Assembly (NCBI GenBank): GCA_006844765.1
Contig: SPJV01000102.1
Location: forward strand, 21,889 to 85,888
DNA: 64,000 bases
Direction: 5' to 3'
Source of the DNA: Alphaproteobacteria bacterium
Lineage (GTDB): Bacteria; Pseudomonadota; Alphaproteobacteria; UBA8366; Aestuariispiraceae
How positions within the stretch are numbered: position 1 is the stretch's first letter; each line of letters begins with the position of its first letter. A model generated the notes under the pieces. That model saw nothing but the letters and a program-made list of their open reading frames with translations, did no database searches and was not told where the DNA came from. A program made the position numbers and the translations under genes. This document shows, piece after piece, positions 50,745 to 59,918 of this stretch.

Positions 50745-52112
50745 ATGTCGAGAAGTTCTGGTTTCTTGAATGAGTCTTTGGCTGGTCTAACCCGTACCGG
50801 GTTGGGCCGTTCGGTGTTGGCCTTGGGTGTCGCCGGCGCAATCATTCTGGGCTGTGGTGTCGGTGGCGGCGGAACCAGCCCCGAAGCACAGACGGCAACC
50901 AAGCAAATTGAAACCGCCCTTGTTGACTATCGGCGTGAACACGGGCTCGTCCACACGACCCGGAAGTCGGAATTGCGGCTTTTCACCAAAGCCTATGAGT
51001 TCGTGAAGGAAGAATATGTCCGCCCTGTTGACATGCCGATCCTGGTAGCAGCAGCAACGGAGAGCATGAAGGAAACCTATCCTGATCCTTCGCAGGTCGA
51101 CAATGTAGAGCTGATCGAGGCTGCTATCCAAGGCATGTTGCATGACCTGGACGATTACAGTGCCTATTATGATCGGAAGGCATTCCGCGAGTTACGGCAG
51201 GAAACCAAAGGCACCTTTGAAGGCCTGGGTATCGAGATCAAGAAAGATCCGGAAGGGCTGCGGGTAATCTCTCCCATCGATGGCACACCGGCAAAGCGCG
51301 CGGGCCTTCGCCCGGGTGACCGGTTGACCCACGCGGATGGCCAGTCGCTGGCGGAGCTGAGCCTCCGGGCTTCTGTTGAATTACTGCGCGGCCGGGCCGG
51401 TAGTACGATCCTGGTCCGCATTGCCCGGGGCGATTTGGAACCTTTTGATGTCCCGATCACGCGCGAGAAAATCCGTATTCAGCCGGTTAAGGCACGCATG
51501 GAAGGCGATGTCGCCGTTCTGCGCGTGACACAGTTTGTGGATCGGACCGGCAAAGAACTTCACGACGCGATGGCACGCCTGGATGTTGAATCCAAAGGCC
51601 AGGTACGGGGCTATGTCCTCGACCTTCGACGAAACCCGGGAGGGCTTCTCACTGAATCGGTCGATGTCGCCAGTAATTTCCTTGATGGCGGTGTTGTCGT
51701 TTCAACGAGGGGTCGCCGCGAAAACTCAACCATGCGGGCCGATGGCGGCGACCCAAGCCGAAACCTGCCAATTGTCGTGTTGATCGACCGGGGATCAGCC
51801 TCCGCATCTGAGATCGTTGCCGGGGCTCTCAAGGATCGAGGGCGCGCGGTTATCATGGGGGAAAAGAGTTTCGGTAAGGGCTCTGTTCAAACGATCTTGC
51901 CCCTATCCGATGCGCGCGGCATGAAACTTACGACAGCGCTTTACTTCACCCCCGGAAATTTCACGGTTGAAGGCGGGATCAAGCCGGATATCGATGCCTT
52001 GGATGATCCTGATACGGAACCGGATGAAGCGCTAGAGACAGCCTTGAAGCTCGTGATCGATATGGCTGGCGGTCATTCCGTCTATTGGGGTGCCGGCACA
52101 GTGAAACGCTAA
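50745..52112 (+). CDS. C-terminal processing protease (S41 family, CtpA/Prc-type)
   Basis: A 455-residue exported serine protease. A hydrophobic segment (about 22-38, ending ILGCG) could be a lipoprotein or uncleaved anchor. A PDZ domain (about 150-240; FEGLGIEIKKDPEGLRVISP) precedes the S41 core. The catalytic Ser is in LIDRGSASASEIVAGAL (about 348) and the Lys in VIMGEKSFGKGSVQT (about 373), forming the Ser-Lys dyad. Such proteases trim C-termini of envelope proteins. It is followed within 12 bases by a GNAT gene. Confidence 0.92.
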   Translation: MSRSSGFLNESLAGLTRTGLGRSVLALGVAGAIILGCGVGGGGTSPEAQTATKQIETALVDYRREHGLVHTTRKSELRLFTKAYEFVKEEYVRPVDMPILVAAATESMKETYPDPSQVDNVELIEAAIQGMLHDLDDYSAYYDRKAFRELRQETKGTFEGLGIEIKKDPEGLRVISPIDGTPAKRAGLRPGDRLTHADGQSLAELSLRASVELLRGRAGSTILVRIARGDLEPFDVPITREKIRIQPVKARMEGDVAVLRVTQFVDRTGKELHDAMARLDVESKGQVRGYVLDLRRNPGGLLTESVDVASNFLDGGVVVSTRGRRENSTMRADGGDPSRNLPIVVLIDRGSASASEIVAGALKDRGRAVIMGEKSFGKGSVQTILPLSDARGMKLTTALYFTPGNFTVEGGIKPDIDALDDPDTEPDEALETALKLVIDMAGGHSVYWGAGTVKR

Positions 52113-52123
52113 GCAATTTTGCC

Positions 52124-52609
52124 ATGGCATCGTCTCTAACAACCGTCGCCGCCGCGACCGAAGCGGATATCGAAGATCTGATCGACCTGCATCGGCAGAT
52201 GTTCGAATTCTATGATCAAACGCCCCCTGATCGGATAGAAGATGACCTTCGCCACTATGGGCCGGGCGGGACAAATGATTGCAGTATTCTAATCGCCAGA
52301 CATGATGGTGCCGCTGCAGGACTGATCGTTTTCTACACTTCCTTTGTGATCGGCAAAGGCATCAACGGCTTCATGCAGGATCTCTATATCGCCGAACCAT
52401 TTCGGCGGTATGGCATTGGCCGTGCCTTGATGAAGACCTTCACCCAAATCGCGCAATCGGAAGACTGGTGGCGGGTCGATTGGCGCGTAGACCGCCTGAA
52501 CCTCGACGCGCGGATCTTTTACGATCTCCTGGCGCCCGATGGATTCAAGCTGGATCGCCTATGCTATCGGTTGTCCCGCGAAGATATCAGCCGGATCGCG
52601 GCCCTATAG
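52124..52609 (+). CDS. GNAT family N-acetyltransferase
   Basis: A 161-residue acetyltransferase. The acetyl-CoA-binding signature (R/Q-x-x-G-x-G/A) is FRRYGIGRALMKTF (about 91-104), preceded by FMQDLYIAEP, the beta-4 strand that forms the typical bulge. The N-terminus (ATEADIEDLIDLHRQMFEF) and C-terminal ARIFYDLLAPDGFK are also standard. The acceptor molecule is unknown. It starts 12 bases after the protease gene and converges on the ribokinase gene with 15 bases between. Confidence 0.85.
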   Translation: MASSLTTVAAATEADIEDLIDLHRQMFEFYDQTPPDRIEDDLRHYGPGGTNDCSILIARHDGAAAGLIVFYTSFVIGKGINGFMQDLYIAEPFRRYGIGRALMKTFTQIAQSEDWWRVDWRVDRLNLDARIFYDLLAPDGFKLDRLCYRLSREDISRIAAL

Positions 52610-52623
52610 AGACGCGACAATTA

Positions 52624-53550
52624 CTACGCGAGCCGACGCGAAGGCGGCAGATATTCAAGATTCTCTTCAATTTCTTCCTGAACCGCCATCGCGGATTGAG
52701 AGCCTTCTCGGGTAACCGATATCCCAGCGGCTGCCGAGGCATACCGCAAGGCGTCGGGCAATTCCATGCCATGGTCCAGACCTGCCGCCAGCGCACCAAT
52801 CAGCGCATCACCAGCTGCGGTCGTATCAATGGGCGAGAGGGGCAGGCTTGGAATAGACCAGCCGCCATCCGGTCCGAAGACCAAAAGTCCTGCGCCGCCC
52901 AGTGTCAGAATACAGGTCAAGCCATAGCGCGAATGCAAAAGGCGAGGGACACGGGTGGGCTGATCGATTTCAAGCCCGACCTCCCGCGCGACATGGGCGC
53001 CTTCCATCTCGTTGACGATCAAGACGTCAACCGCACGCAATGCCGCTTCAGGGACCATCCCGGCGGGTGCTACATTCAACATGATCCGGGCGCCCTTTTC
53101 CTTCGCCCGTTCAACAAGACGCCAATTCTCCGAATCGGTCACCTCCATTTGGAGACATAAGAGGGTATCCGGCCCCAGATCCGAATCCGGCACCTGGTCC
53201 GCCCGCGCTTCAAGATTGGCGCCAGCGCCGGTCGTCACGGTATTCTCCCCGGATGAATCGACCAGAATATTGGCAATACCGGTGTGTTGATCGCTGACCT
53301 CCACACCGGAGACATCGACTCCGGAGGACTTGGCCAACTCCAGAGCCCAATCCGCAAAACCATCACTGCCGACCTGGCCGAAAAGCTTTACTTCGCCGCC
53401 GGCACGCGCCGCAGCGCAGGCCTGATTGGCGCCCTTGCCTCCCTGGGTCATGAGATAGTCCCGGCACAGCAAAGTCTCGCCCGGCTTCGGAAGCCGTTCG
53501 ACCCGCATTTCAACATCCACATTCACTGACCCGAACACGACAATCATCAA
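52624..53550 (-). CDS. Ribokinase (PfkB family)
   Basis: A 308-residue sugar kinase. The PfkB signatures are RDYLMTQGGKGANQACAAAR (sugar-binding region, about 30-49) and TTAAGDALIGALAAGLD (ATP/anion hole with catalytic Asp, about 255). The second motif reads AAGD where most members have GAGD, a minor difference. It would phosphorylate ribose or a related pentose/nucleoside to feed the pentose phosphate pathway. No ribose transporter is adjacent, so it may serve nucleoside salvage. Confidence 0.88.
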   Translation of the reverse strand: MMIVVFGSVNVDVEMRVERLPKPGETLLCRDYLMTQGGKGANQACAAARAGGEVKLFGQVGSDGFADWALELAKSSGVDVSGVEVSDQHTGIANILVDSSGENTVTTGAGANLEARADQVPDSDLGPDTLLCLQMEVTDSENWRLVERAKEKGARIMLNVAPAGMVPEAALRAVDVLIVNEMEGAHVAREVGLEIDQPTRVPRLLHSRYGLTCILTLGGAGLLVFGPDGGWSIPSLPLSPIDTTAAGDALIGALAAGLDHGMELPDALRYASAAAGISVTREGSQSAMAVQEEIEENLEYLPPSRRLA

Positions 53551-53724
53551 CCCATCCCCGCAACCACCGCAAATAGCCGAAAGAAGTTCGGCACTGAATG
53601 CAGAGCGTCATTTTCTCGCGTTCTGTCACTCACCCATTTGAGTACCATCACTTCGCCCTGCATGCTAACCGTATTAATCCCTTTTTCTTACCAGCACGCG
53701 ACGAATAGGCCTAAGCTGCCCGCC

Positions 53725-55542
53725 ATGACGGATGTATTGACAGAGACTAAGGCCCGGAAACTGATTGATCGGGCACGGCGTCACCTTTCCACAGGCAACC
53801 GCGCGGAATGCCGTCGCCTCTTGCAACGGGCGATACCTCTGGCAGAGGGTAATGCGGCGCTGATCCTGGCAATCTCCAACCCGCTTGCCGCTGCTGCAGG
53901 CCCATCGAAGGCCTTGCGCTTGCTTAGTACAGCACCGCTGAGTGACCAGGACATCAACGGGCAGATCGTGGCGCTGACCAAACAGTTGATCCCCCATCTC
54001 GGACGGGAGGATGACGAAACGCCCACCGGATTCCTGGTCGACTTGCTGGAAGCGCCTGGTGTCTCACCAGAGGGCCTGTTCCCTATTTGCGTCACGCAGC
54101 TTCTCAAAAACTCAAAGCTGACGGCATTGGCCCGAGAGTCCTCCTCGGATGGACAGGCGATCCTTGAAACTACGGCAGCCGCCCCCCTTTTGATCGCGCT
54201 GATCTCAAACGCGATTGCCGCCAATCCGATCCTTGAACGACTTCTGACATCTGCGCGCCGGGCCGCCTTCCAGCGGTTCTTGGATGGCGGCGCCTCTCCG
54301 TTGGAAGGCCTCGATATACTTCTAACAGCGTTGGCCCGGCAAAATTTTCTGAATGAATACTGCCACGCCTTGGGTGACGAGAAGGAAGAGGGGGCTGGCC
54401 GGTTGATTGACCAGACTTTGGCTGACGACACCCTGACAAATAATGCCCTCCTGACCCTTGCAGCACTGCGGTCGTGCTACGCACCGCTATCTGCAAGCCA
54501 GAACCTCGACAAGATCGAACGCGCCTTGCAGGACTATCCAAATCCGCCACCCGGATTTACCGCAATGTGGCGGGAACAGATTGAAGAACCCAGGGAAGAA
54601 AAGCGCCTTGCCGCTGACATTGGCGCTGACATCGCCCCTGCCTCTGCCATTGAGGATGATGTGTCCCGCAAGGTCCGCGACCAGTATGAGGTCTTTCCTT
54701 ATCCCCGCTGGTCGCGATCCGCCTATCAAGCGACACGAAGTTTTTCAGATGAATTGCGCGCGCAACTCCCGGCCTTGCCGGATGCAGAGCTGGAGGCAGC
54801 ACCGGCCACGCCGGAAATCTTGATCGCCGGCGGCGGCACCGGACAGCATCCCGTCCCTCTGGCTGGCCGAGTGCCGGAAGCACAGATGACTGTCGTGGAT
54901 CTCAGCCTAACCAGCCTCGCCTATGCCAAACGTAAAGCGAATGAGCAGGGGCTCAGCAACATCACCTTCGCACAGGCTGATATTCTGGGCCTTGCCGATT
55001 GGGAAAGGCGCTTTGATGTGATCGAATCCGTCGGGGTTTTGCATCACATGCGGGATCCAATGGCAGGGTGGCGCGTGTTATCCAATCTGCTGAGGCCCGG
55101 CGGATGGATGAAAATCGGGCTCTATTCCCATCATGCGCGGGGCTATGTCCGCGCGGCACGGTCCTGGATCACGGATCGCTATGGAGATGACGCCAAGGAG
55201 ATGCGACGGTTCCGAAATGACATCCTGTCCGGCGGCTCAGACCACCCGCTTGCCTCTCTCACCCAAGCCTATGATTTTTACAGCCTGTCGAACTGTCGGG
55301 ATATGTTCTTTCACGTCCAGGAGCACCAATTCACGATCCCGCAGATCGCCGCTGCGATTGAAGACCTCGGTCTGGAGTTCATGGGGTTCCAGCTCGCCAG
55401 CGCAGAATGGTTCAAGGGGTATGCGGCCCGCCATCCAGAAGACCCCAGCCAGCGTAATCTCACAAACTGGGATCGATATGAGACTGAGGATAACCGTCTC
55501 TTCGGCGCTATGTACGCCTTTTGGCTCCGGAAACCGGACTAG
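53725..55542 (+). CDS. Two-part protein: helical repeat domain + SAM methyltransferase
   Basis: A 605-residue protein. Residues ~1-300 are helical with Leu/Ala-rich repeats (opening ETKARKLIDRARRHLSTGN), reminiscent of TPR or similar repeats. Residues ~330-600 form a class I methyltransferase (EILIAGGGTGQHPVPLA, TVVDLSLTSLAYAK, VLHHMRDPMAGWRVLSNLLR). The motif DQYEVFPYPRWSR before the domain and the tail FWLRKP are typical of a group of alphaproteobacterial TPR-methyltransferase proteins. Its substrate is unknown. ATG 53725 is used; upstream frames lack a good start signal. Confidence 0.82.
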   Translation: MTDVLTETKARKLIDRARRHLSTGNRAECRRLLQRAIPLAEGNAALILAISNPLAAAAGPSKALRLLSTAPLSDQDINGQIVALTKQLIPHLGREDDETPTGFLVDLLEAPGVSPEGLFPICVTQLLKNSKLTALARESSSDGQAILETTAAAPLLIALISNAIAANPILERLLTSARRAAFQRFLDGGASPLEGLDILLTALARQNFLNEYCHALGDEKEEGAGRLIDQTLADDTLTNNALLTLAALRSCYAPLSASQNLDKIERALQDYPNPPPGFTAMWREQIEEPREEKRLAADIGADIAPASAIEDDVSRKVRDQYEVFPYPRWSRSAYQATRSFSDELRAQLPALPDAELEAAPATPEILIAGGGTGQHPVPLAGRVPEAQMTVVDLSLTSLAYAKRKANEQGLSNITFAQADILGLADWERRFDVIESVGVLHHMRDPMAGWRVLSNLLRPGGWMKIGLYSHHARGYVRAARSWITDRYGDDAKEMRRFRNDILSGGSDHPLASLTQAYDFYSLSNCRDMFFHVQEHQFTIPQIAAAIEDLGLEFMGFQLASAEWFKGYAARHPEDPSQRNLTNWDRYETEDNRLFGAMYAFWLRKPD

Positions 55543-55568
55543 GGTTCACCCTATCGCATAAAGAGTGG

Positions 55569-56000
55569 TCAGCCGGTCATGATGTATTCACGCATCGCGC
55601 TGGCTTCATGCTCCAGTTCCGCGATGCGGTTCTTCACCACGTCACCGATAGAGATCACACCGACCAGCTTTTGCCCTTCGATCACCGGCAAGTGGCGGAA
55701 GCGGCCCTGGGTCATCAACAGCATGACATCATCGATTCCGTCCGAGCGCGTGCAGGTCGTCACGCTGGTCGTCATCAGTGTCTCTACGGCTTGTGTCAGA
55801 ACAGCGGGCCCGCGCGTTGCCAACCCGCGCACGATATCGCGCTCCGACAAGATCCCGCACAAGCTACCCCCACTGTCTGTGACGACAACGGCGCCGATCT
55901 TTTTTTCTGCCAATAATGCTGCGGCGTCTGAAATGGTCAGATCCGGCGTGACGGATAAGATATCCTCACCCTTGGTTCGAAGAATGGACGCAACGGTCAA
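55569..56000 (-). CDS. CBS domain pair protein
   Basis: A 143-residue protein with two CBS domains (VASILRTKGEDILSVTPDLT to LCGILSERDIVRGLA, and TLMTTSVTTC to LVGVISIGDVVKNRI), ending in a short helix. CBS pairs bind adenine nucleotides and sense energy state or serve as regulators. TTG at 56000 is favoured because GGGAGGG lies just upstream and the conserved sequence begins there; the longer open frame from 56198 has no support in its first 66 codons. It is a single gene. Confidence 0.85.
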   Translation of the reverse strand: MTVASILRTKGEDILSVTPDLTISDAAALLAEKKIGAVVVTDSGGSLCGILSERDIVRGLATRGPAVLTQAVETLMTTSVTTCTRSDGIDDVMLLMTQGRFRHLPVIEGQKLVGVISIGDVVKNRIAELEHEASAMREYIMTG

Positions 56001-56260
56001 TATACTGCCCTCCCATGGTTGGTTCTTATTGGGCCGGCACCGCAAGGCGGTTACCGCAAAAAGACCGGGGAGCCTGGGGGCACGAATTGAGGCCGTTCTA
56101 AAAGCAGCCCATGGAGACGGGCACCCTTGCCCGCCTGAAACATGCGGGCATTTGCCCTGGCCAGGGGACAGTATCCAATCGATTTCGTTAAAATTCAATG
56201 ATCACGACGCGAAAACGCAGGAATTCACGATGAAAACCCGATCTTTGCGGCAGAAACGCG

Positions 56261-56863
56261 TCAATAGAAGGTGTGAGGTGTCTTCAGGAAGTCTGTTTCC
56301 TCCGGCGTCGTTTCGCGGCCAAGCACGGCATTGCGATGCGGGAAACGCCCGAACTGCGCGATGATATCCCGGTGGATTTCCGCATATTTGACATAGTCGG
56401 GATCGCCGGTGCGGGCCATCAGCTCGCAGCATCGTTCCTGAACCGCCAGGTCTTCCGCATGTTCCATCGGCATATAGATAAAACAGCGCGCCGGGCCATC
56501 GATCTGCATGTCATGGCCCAGGTCGACCGCTGCTTCCGATAGTTCGAGCGCTTTAGCATCGCTCTCAAAGGAACGCGGGCTTCCGCGAAACAGATTGCGC
56601 GGAAACTGATCCAACAGAACAAGTACTGCCAGCGAGCCGCGCGCGGATTGGCCCCATGCCGCCAGTTCCTGATAGTTACCCGCGATCACCCGTTCATAGA
56701 CCGGCAGAAACCGATCCCGGATCGCCTGATCCACGGCGTCATCCCGCTTGAACCATTGTTCCGGTTCCAACTCATCCAACCAGAAAGCCAGTATAGCCTC
56801 TGCATCACTAGCCTCTGCACCACTAGCTTCTACATCACCGGCATTATTGTCATTGTCGCTCAT
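56261..56863 (-). CDS. DUF924 family protein
   Basis: A 200-residue soluble protein. After an acidic N-terminus of ~20 residues (rich in Ala, Asp, Glu) comes the DUF924 pattern: AILAFWLDELEPEQWFKRDD, LLDQFPRNLFRGSPRSFESD, the RCFIYMPMEHAEDLAVQERC segment and FPHRNAVLGRETTPEE. The protein is helical and related to TPR-like folds; its function is unknown. It lies between a CBS gene and the tRNA-Pro, with no operon partners. The N-terminal spacer has several near-identical codon runs (SGAEASDAEA), perhaps slippage-prone. Confidence 0.88.
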   Translation of the reverse strand: MSDNDNNAGDVEASGAEASDAEAILAFWLDELEPEQWFKRDDAVDQAIRDRFLPVYERVIAGNYQELAAWGQSARGSLAVLVLLDQFPRNLFRGSPRSFESDAKALELSEAAVDLGHDMQIDGPARCFIYMPMEHAEDLAVQERCCELMARTGDPDYVKYAEIHRDIIAQFGRFPHRNAVLGRETTPEETDFLKTPHTFY

Positions 56864-57009
56864 CAGACCTTGCCTCTATTGTGTCTTCCCAGACAGTAAA
56901 CCAGCCAGGGCAAACCCCGCAATCATCCCTCTTGCACCCCACGCCAACGAACGCTATAAGCCCCTCGCCCAACGCGACGGTCCCCGCCGCACGGGCGTCC
57001 CGCTATTGT

Positions 57010-57086
57010 CGGAGTGTAGCTCAGCCTGGTAGAGCACTGTCTTCGGGAGGCAGGGGTCGTTGGTTCAAATCCAGCCACTCCGACCA
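57010..57086 (+). tRNA. tRNA-Pro (anticodon CGG)
   Basis: This 77-base gene, including an encoded CCA, folds as a standard tRNA. The acceptor stem is CGGAGTG with CACTCCG, then A and CCA. The anticodon arm is CTGTC-TTCGGGA-GGCAG, giving anticodon CGG (positions 34-36) that reads CCG codons. The T arm GGTTCAAATCC fits the consensus. tRNA genes are frequent integration points for mobile DNA, and the sequence to the right changes character. Confidence 0.96.
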
Positions 57087-57518
57087 ATATTTTCAATAAG
57101 TTAAGATATTTATACAATGAAATTTTTTTCTTGGGGAAGCATGGGGGAAGCATTCGTATAAAACTCGTCCTGCACTCGTTTGGTATTAATTCGCTAGGTA
57201 CTTACTGTGCCAGATGCCGTTTGTGCCAATAGTGCCTTTAGGTCCGAACCATCATCTGCACCGATCCGCTCTTTGATCCGCACGAACTCAAATTCGTCCG
57301 CCGGTAAATCCCGGCGATGGTGTTTACTAATCTAAGAGATTACCTGGGTAAGAGCATCGAGCTTGATCAGAAGCGTTTAGGTCATGGACTCATAAACGGG
57401 CAATGGACGAAAGCAGTCCGCTGATACTCCAAAAACAGACGAGATTCGCCGAGGCGGGTTAAGTCCGAATCTGACCCAATGCGGCCTCCCGCACGCCGCG
57501 TCATTGAGGCCTATATGA
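57087..57518. other. Gene-poor region next to tRNA-Pro, possible island entry
   Basis: A 432-base region between the tRNA and the first island gene. Its left part is AT-rich (57087-57180), with a short imperfect repeat GGGGAAGCAT/GGGGGAAGCATT around 57133-57154. A remnant open frame lies on the minus strand at 57194-57331. No intact integrase or repeat of the tRNA 3' end is visible. Confidence 0.45.
57194..57331 (-). pseudogene. Short remnant of an unidentified gene near tRNA-Pro
   Basis: Forty-five codons with plausible composition (KHHRRDLPADEFEFVRIKER, then ADDGSDLKALLAQTASG) run to a TAG stop at 57194, and a stop codon borders the frame upstream at 57332-57334. There is no start codon. 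It looks like the C-terminal end of a degraded gene, perhaps a recombinase or transposase given its place beside a tRNA, but I cannot identify it. Confidence 0.3.
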
Positions 57519-58625
57519 TCACGTGTAGGTCATGATGGGATCACCCAATACAGCCATGTCCGGCTCGACGCCCAGGCCAGGCTTCTCGTTCGTGTTCAGA
57601 AAGCCGTCGACAACCATCGGCGCTTCCAAATCGTAGCGAAGGTTCGAAAAGTAGGTCGAGACATAGGTTGCGAAGAATGTCGCCGGCGGTGTCGAGATGG
57701 CAACATGTGCCTGGGCGGCAGCCGAAAGATCGGCGCCCCATGAATCGTCGACCGTCATGATTTTGCCCGCCGCCGTGCAAACATCGCGGATCAAGCGAAT
57801 GCCCGTAATTCCACCCACGCGACTGACCTTACACCCGATTCCTTCGAAGGCGTTGTCCGCCAAGGCGCGCAGCATCAATTTGATGTCGGTCATGCACTCG
57901 TCGAGGAGCATCGGTTGGCGAACCTGGCGGCGGATCGAGAGGCATTCCTCATAGGTCAGACAGGGCTGTTCAATGTAATAGTCGACATCTTCCGTCGCGC
58001 GCAGAATACGGAGAGCCTCATGCGTCTTCCAGGATTTGTTGGCATCAACGACCAATGTTTCGCCAGGCCGTACGCATTCTTGGGCTTTGCGGATACGAGC
58101 CATGTCGAGGTCGAAATTGCTGCCCCGACCCGCCTTTAGCTGGAAGTGTGTATGACCCTCGTCTCGGTACTGAGCAATGCGTTGTTCGACGATCTCGATC
58201 TCGATGCCCATCTCGATTTCCGGATAGGCGCGGGCCTTGTCCTGCATGCGTCCGCCGATCAAGTGATAGACCGGCTTTCCATACGCCTTGCCCGTCAGGT
58301 CCCAGCAAGCGATGTCGATAGCGGATTTCGCATACTCACCACCCATCAGCCATTTGTTCATCGTCGCATTGACGCGGTCCGTCTGTGTCGGGTCTTCGCC
58401 GATCAGCCCCGGCGCCATTTCCTCGATCGCCGCGCGAACACCGAGCGCGTGCTCCGGCTGGTATGTCGATGCAATTGGACACACTTCTGCCCAGCCGACG
58501 AGCCCTGAATCCGTTTCAAGCCGCAGAACAGTGTCGTCCAACGCCTCATAAGTCTTGTTCGGGTATCGTTTCGGCTTCTCGAGCGGAATGTCGAGTTGGA
58601 AGACGTCAATTCGGCTGATCTTCAT
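57519..58625 (-). CDS. Enolase-superfamily (mandelate racemase/muconate lactonizing) enzyme
   Basis: A 368-residue enzyme with the capping domain (ISRIDVFQLDIPLEKPKRYP) and a TIM barrel. Barrel residues are FQLKAGRG (Lys), LVVDANKSW (Asp), YYIEQPCL (Glu), LLDECM (Asp/Glu), CKVSRVGGITG (Lys) and TVDDSWG, the order used for metal binding and proton transfer. This pattern is nearest to members acting on hydroxyproline or proline-betaine-type acids, among others; the substrate is uncertain. ATG 58625 is preceded by AAGGA. It is transcribed with the dehydrogenase gene and away from the LysR regulator. Confidence 0.85.
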   Translation of the reverse strand: MKISRIDVFQLDIPLEKPKRYPNKTYEALDDTVLRLETDSGLVGWAEVCPIASTYQPEHALGVRAAIEEMAPGLIGEDPTQTDRVNATMNKWLMGGEYAKSAIDIACWDLTGKAYGKPVYHLIGGRMQDKARAYPEIEMGIEIEIVEQRIAQYRDEGHTHFQLKAGRGSNFDLDMARIRKAQECVRPGETLVVDANKSWKTHEALRILRATEDVDYYIEQPCLTYEECLSIRRQVRQPMLLDECMTDIKLMLRALADNAFEGIGCKVSRVGGITGIRLIRDVCTAAGKIMTVDDSWGADLSAAAQAHVAISTPPATFFATYVSTYFSNLRYDLEAPMVVDGFLNTNEKPGLGVEPDMAVLGDPIMTYT

Positions 58626-58676
58626 TGTGCTATCCTTCAATTACATAGTCGTTTGTGGGCGCTGCAAACTTCTCGG

Positions 58677-59771
58677 TCATTCAGGGGGGATGAGAACGAG
58701 CTTTCCGGTGAACGTCTTCGCAAGAAACGTCTCCTGCGCGACGCCAATTTCAGAGAGCGGATAGGTCTTCGCCACGACGGGTCGAATTTCACTTCGCTCG
58801 ATGTATGACACCAAGTTCTCAAATACGATATCGTCCTGGAAGGTACAGCCGACCAACGTCAAATCCTTGAGGTAAAGGGTCCGCACATCCAGTTCGACCA
58901 ATGGCCCGGCAATCGCGCCGGCTGTCGCGTATCGGCCTCCTCGCTTCAATACGTTGAGCAGGGCGGGCCAACCCTCCCCGGCAACGAGGTCCACAACGAC
59001 GTCGATTGTGTCCCGACCTATCTCGGCTACGATATCGGCATTGCGATCAATAACGGCGTCGGCTCCGAGAGCCTTGACGTCGTCTGCTTTTGATCCACTT
59101 GCCAATGCGGTGACATGGGCGCCCCGTCGCTTGGCCAGTTGCACCGCTGCCGAACCGACACCGCCCGACGCACCGGTGACCAACACGCGCTCGGCACCTA
59201 CATTGGCACGGTGAAGCATTCCTTCAGCCGTCGAGTAGGCGCAAGGGATGGAAGCAAGCTCTTCGTCGGACCAATCGCAGTCCACTCTGTGAGTTTCTCG
59301 CGCCGGCGCCTTTGCGTATTGCGCGAATCCGCCATCGCATTCCGATCCGAAGGTCCAGCACTCGAAGGGGCGGTAGTCGACGTAGGAACGCAGCATGTTG
59401 CGCACGATCACCCGTTCGCCGATGCGCCCGGCGTCCACGCCCTCTCCGACCGCGACGATGCGCCCGCAACAATCCGCGCCCTGAATGCGTGGGAATGCCA
59501 TCGGAACGCCCGACCATGTCGCGTCGTCGTCGTCGACTTCTTCGAAACCCTCGGCGCCGCCGGTATTCGTCGCGTCAGTTACCTTCTTCGAATACCATCC
59601 GATCCGCGTATTGATGTCCGTGTTGTTGACCCCCGCCGCTGCGACCTTGATCAATACTTCGTTAGGGCCGGGAACAGGCGTTGGCACATCTTCTCGATAA
59701 TGCAGCACGTCAATACCGCCATGCCCAAGCAGTTGGACCGCGACCATCTGGGCCGGAACTTGAGTGCTCAT
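58677..59771 (-). CDS. Zinc-type alcohol dehydrogenase-like / quinone oxidoreductase family protein
   Basis: A 364-residue MDR superfamily protein. The N-terminal half is GroES-like (VLIKVAAAGVNNTDINTRIG), where the Asn-Asn-Thr-Asp follows the quinone-oxidoreductase subgroup and lacks the usual catalytic zinc Cys. The nucleotide motif is VLVTGASGGVGSAAVQLAKRRG, and an acidic loop EGFEEVDDDDATW is unusual. It likely reduces or oxidises a small carbonyl/alcohol with NADP(H). ATG 59771 is preceded by AAAGGAAAC. It is the first gene of a two-gene operon with the enolase-superfamily enzyme. Confidence 0.82.
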   Translation of the reverse strand: MSTQVPAQMVAVQLLGHGGIDVLHYREDVPTPVPGPNEVLIKVAAAGVNNTDINTRIGWYSKKVTDATNTGGAEGFEEVDDDDATWSGVPMAFPRIQGADCCGRIVAVGEGVDAGRIGERVIVRNMLRSYVDYRPFECWTFGSECDGGFAQYAKAPARETHRVDCDWSDEELASIPCAYSTAEGMLHRANVGAERVLVTGASGGVGSAAVQLAKRRGAHVTALASGSKADDVKALGADAVIDRNADIVAEIGRDTIDVVVDLVAGEGWPALLNVLKRGGRYATAGAIAGPLVELDVRTLYLKDLTLVGCTFQDDIVFENLVSYIERSEIRPVVAKTYPLSEIGVAQETFLAKTFTGKLVLIPPE

Positions 59772-59918
59772 GAGTTTCCTTTCATGGAATTGAACGTCTT
59801 CGTGATCCTTGTTGGGCGCCCTGGATCGTGCTTTCCTATCCAGAACTTTGAGTAACCGTATCGCATTCATGCGGCGGCTCAATCGACCAATCTTACGCCA
59901 TTTGACCGAGATTTCCTC
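59772..59918. promoter_or_regulatory. Divergent promoter region, dehydrogenase operon versus LysR gene
   Basis: 147 bases lie between the leftward operon and the rightward LysR-type gene. LysR regulators usually control the divergent operon from such a region via a T-N11-A palindrome; I cannot assign one with confidence here. Confidence 0.45.

Noticed and set aside
56923..57153. Open frame antisense to tRNA-Pro (contains GFEPTTPASRRQCSTRLSY)
   Set aside because: This is the well-known false translation of the antisense strand of a tRNA-Pro gene; the tRNA itself explains the sequence.
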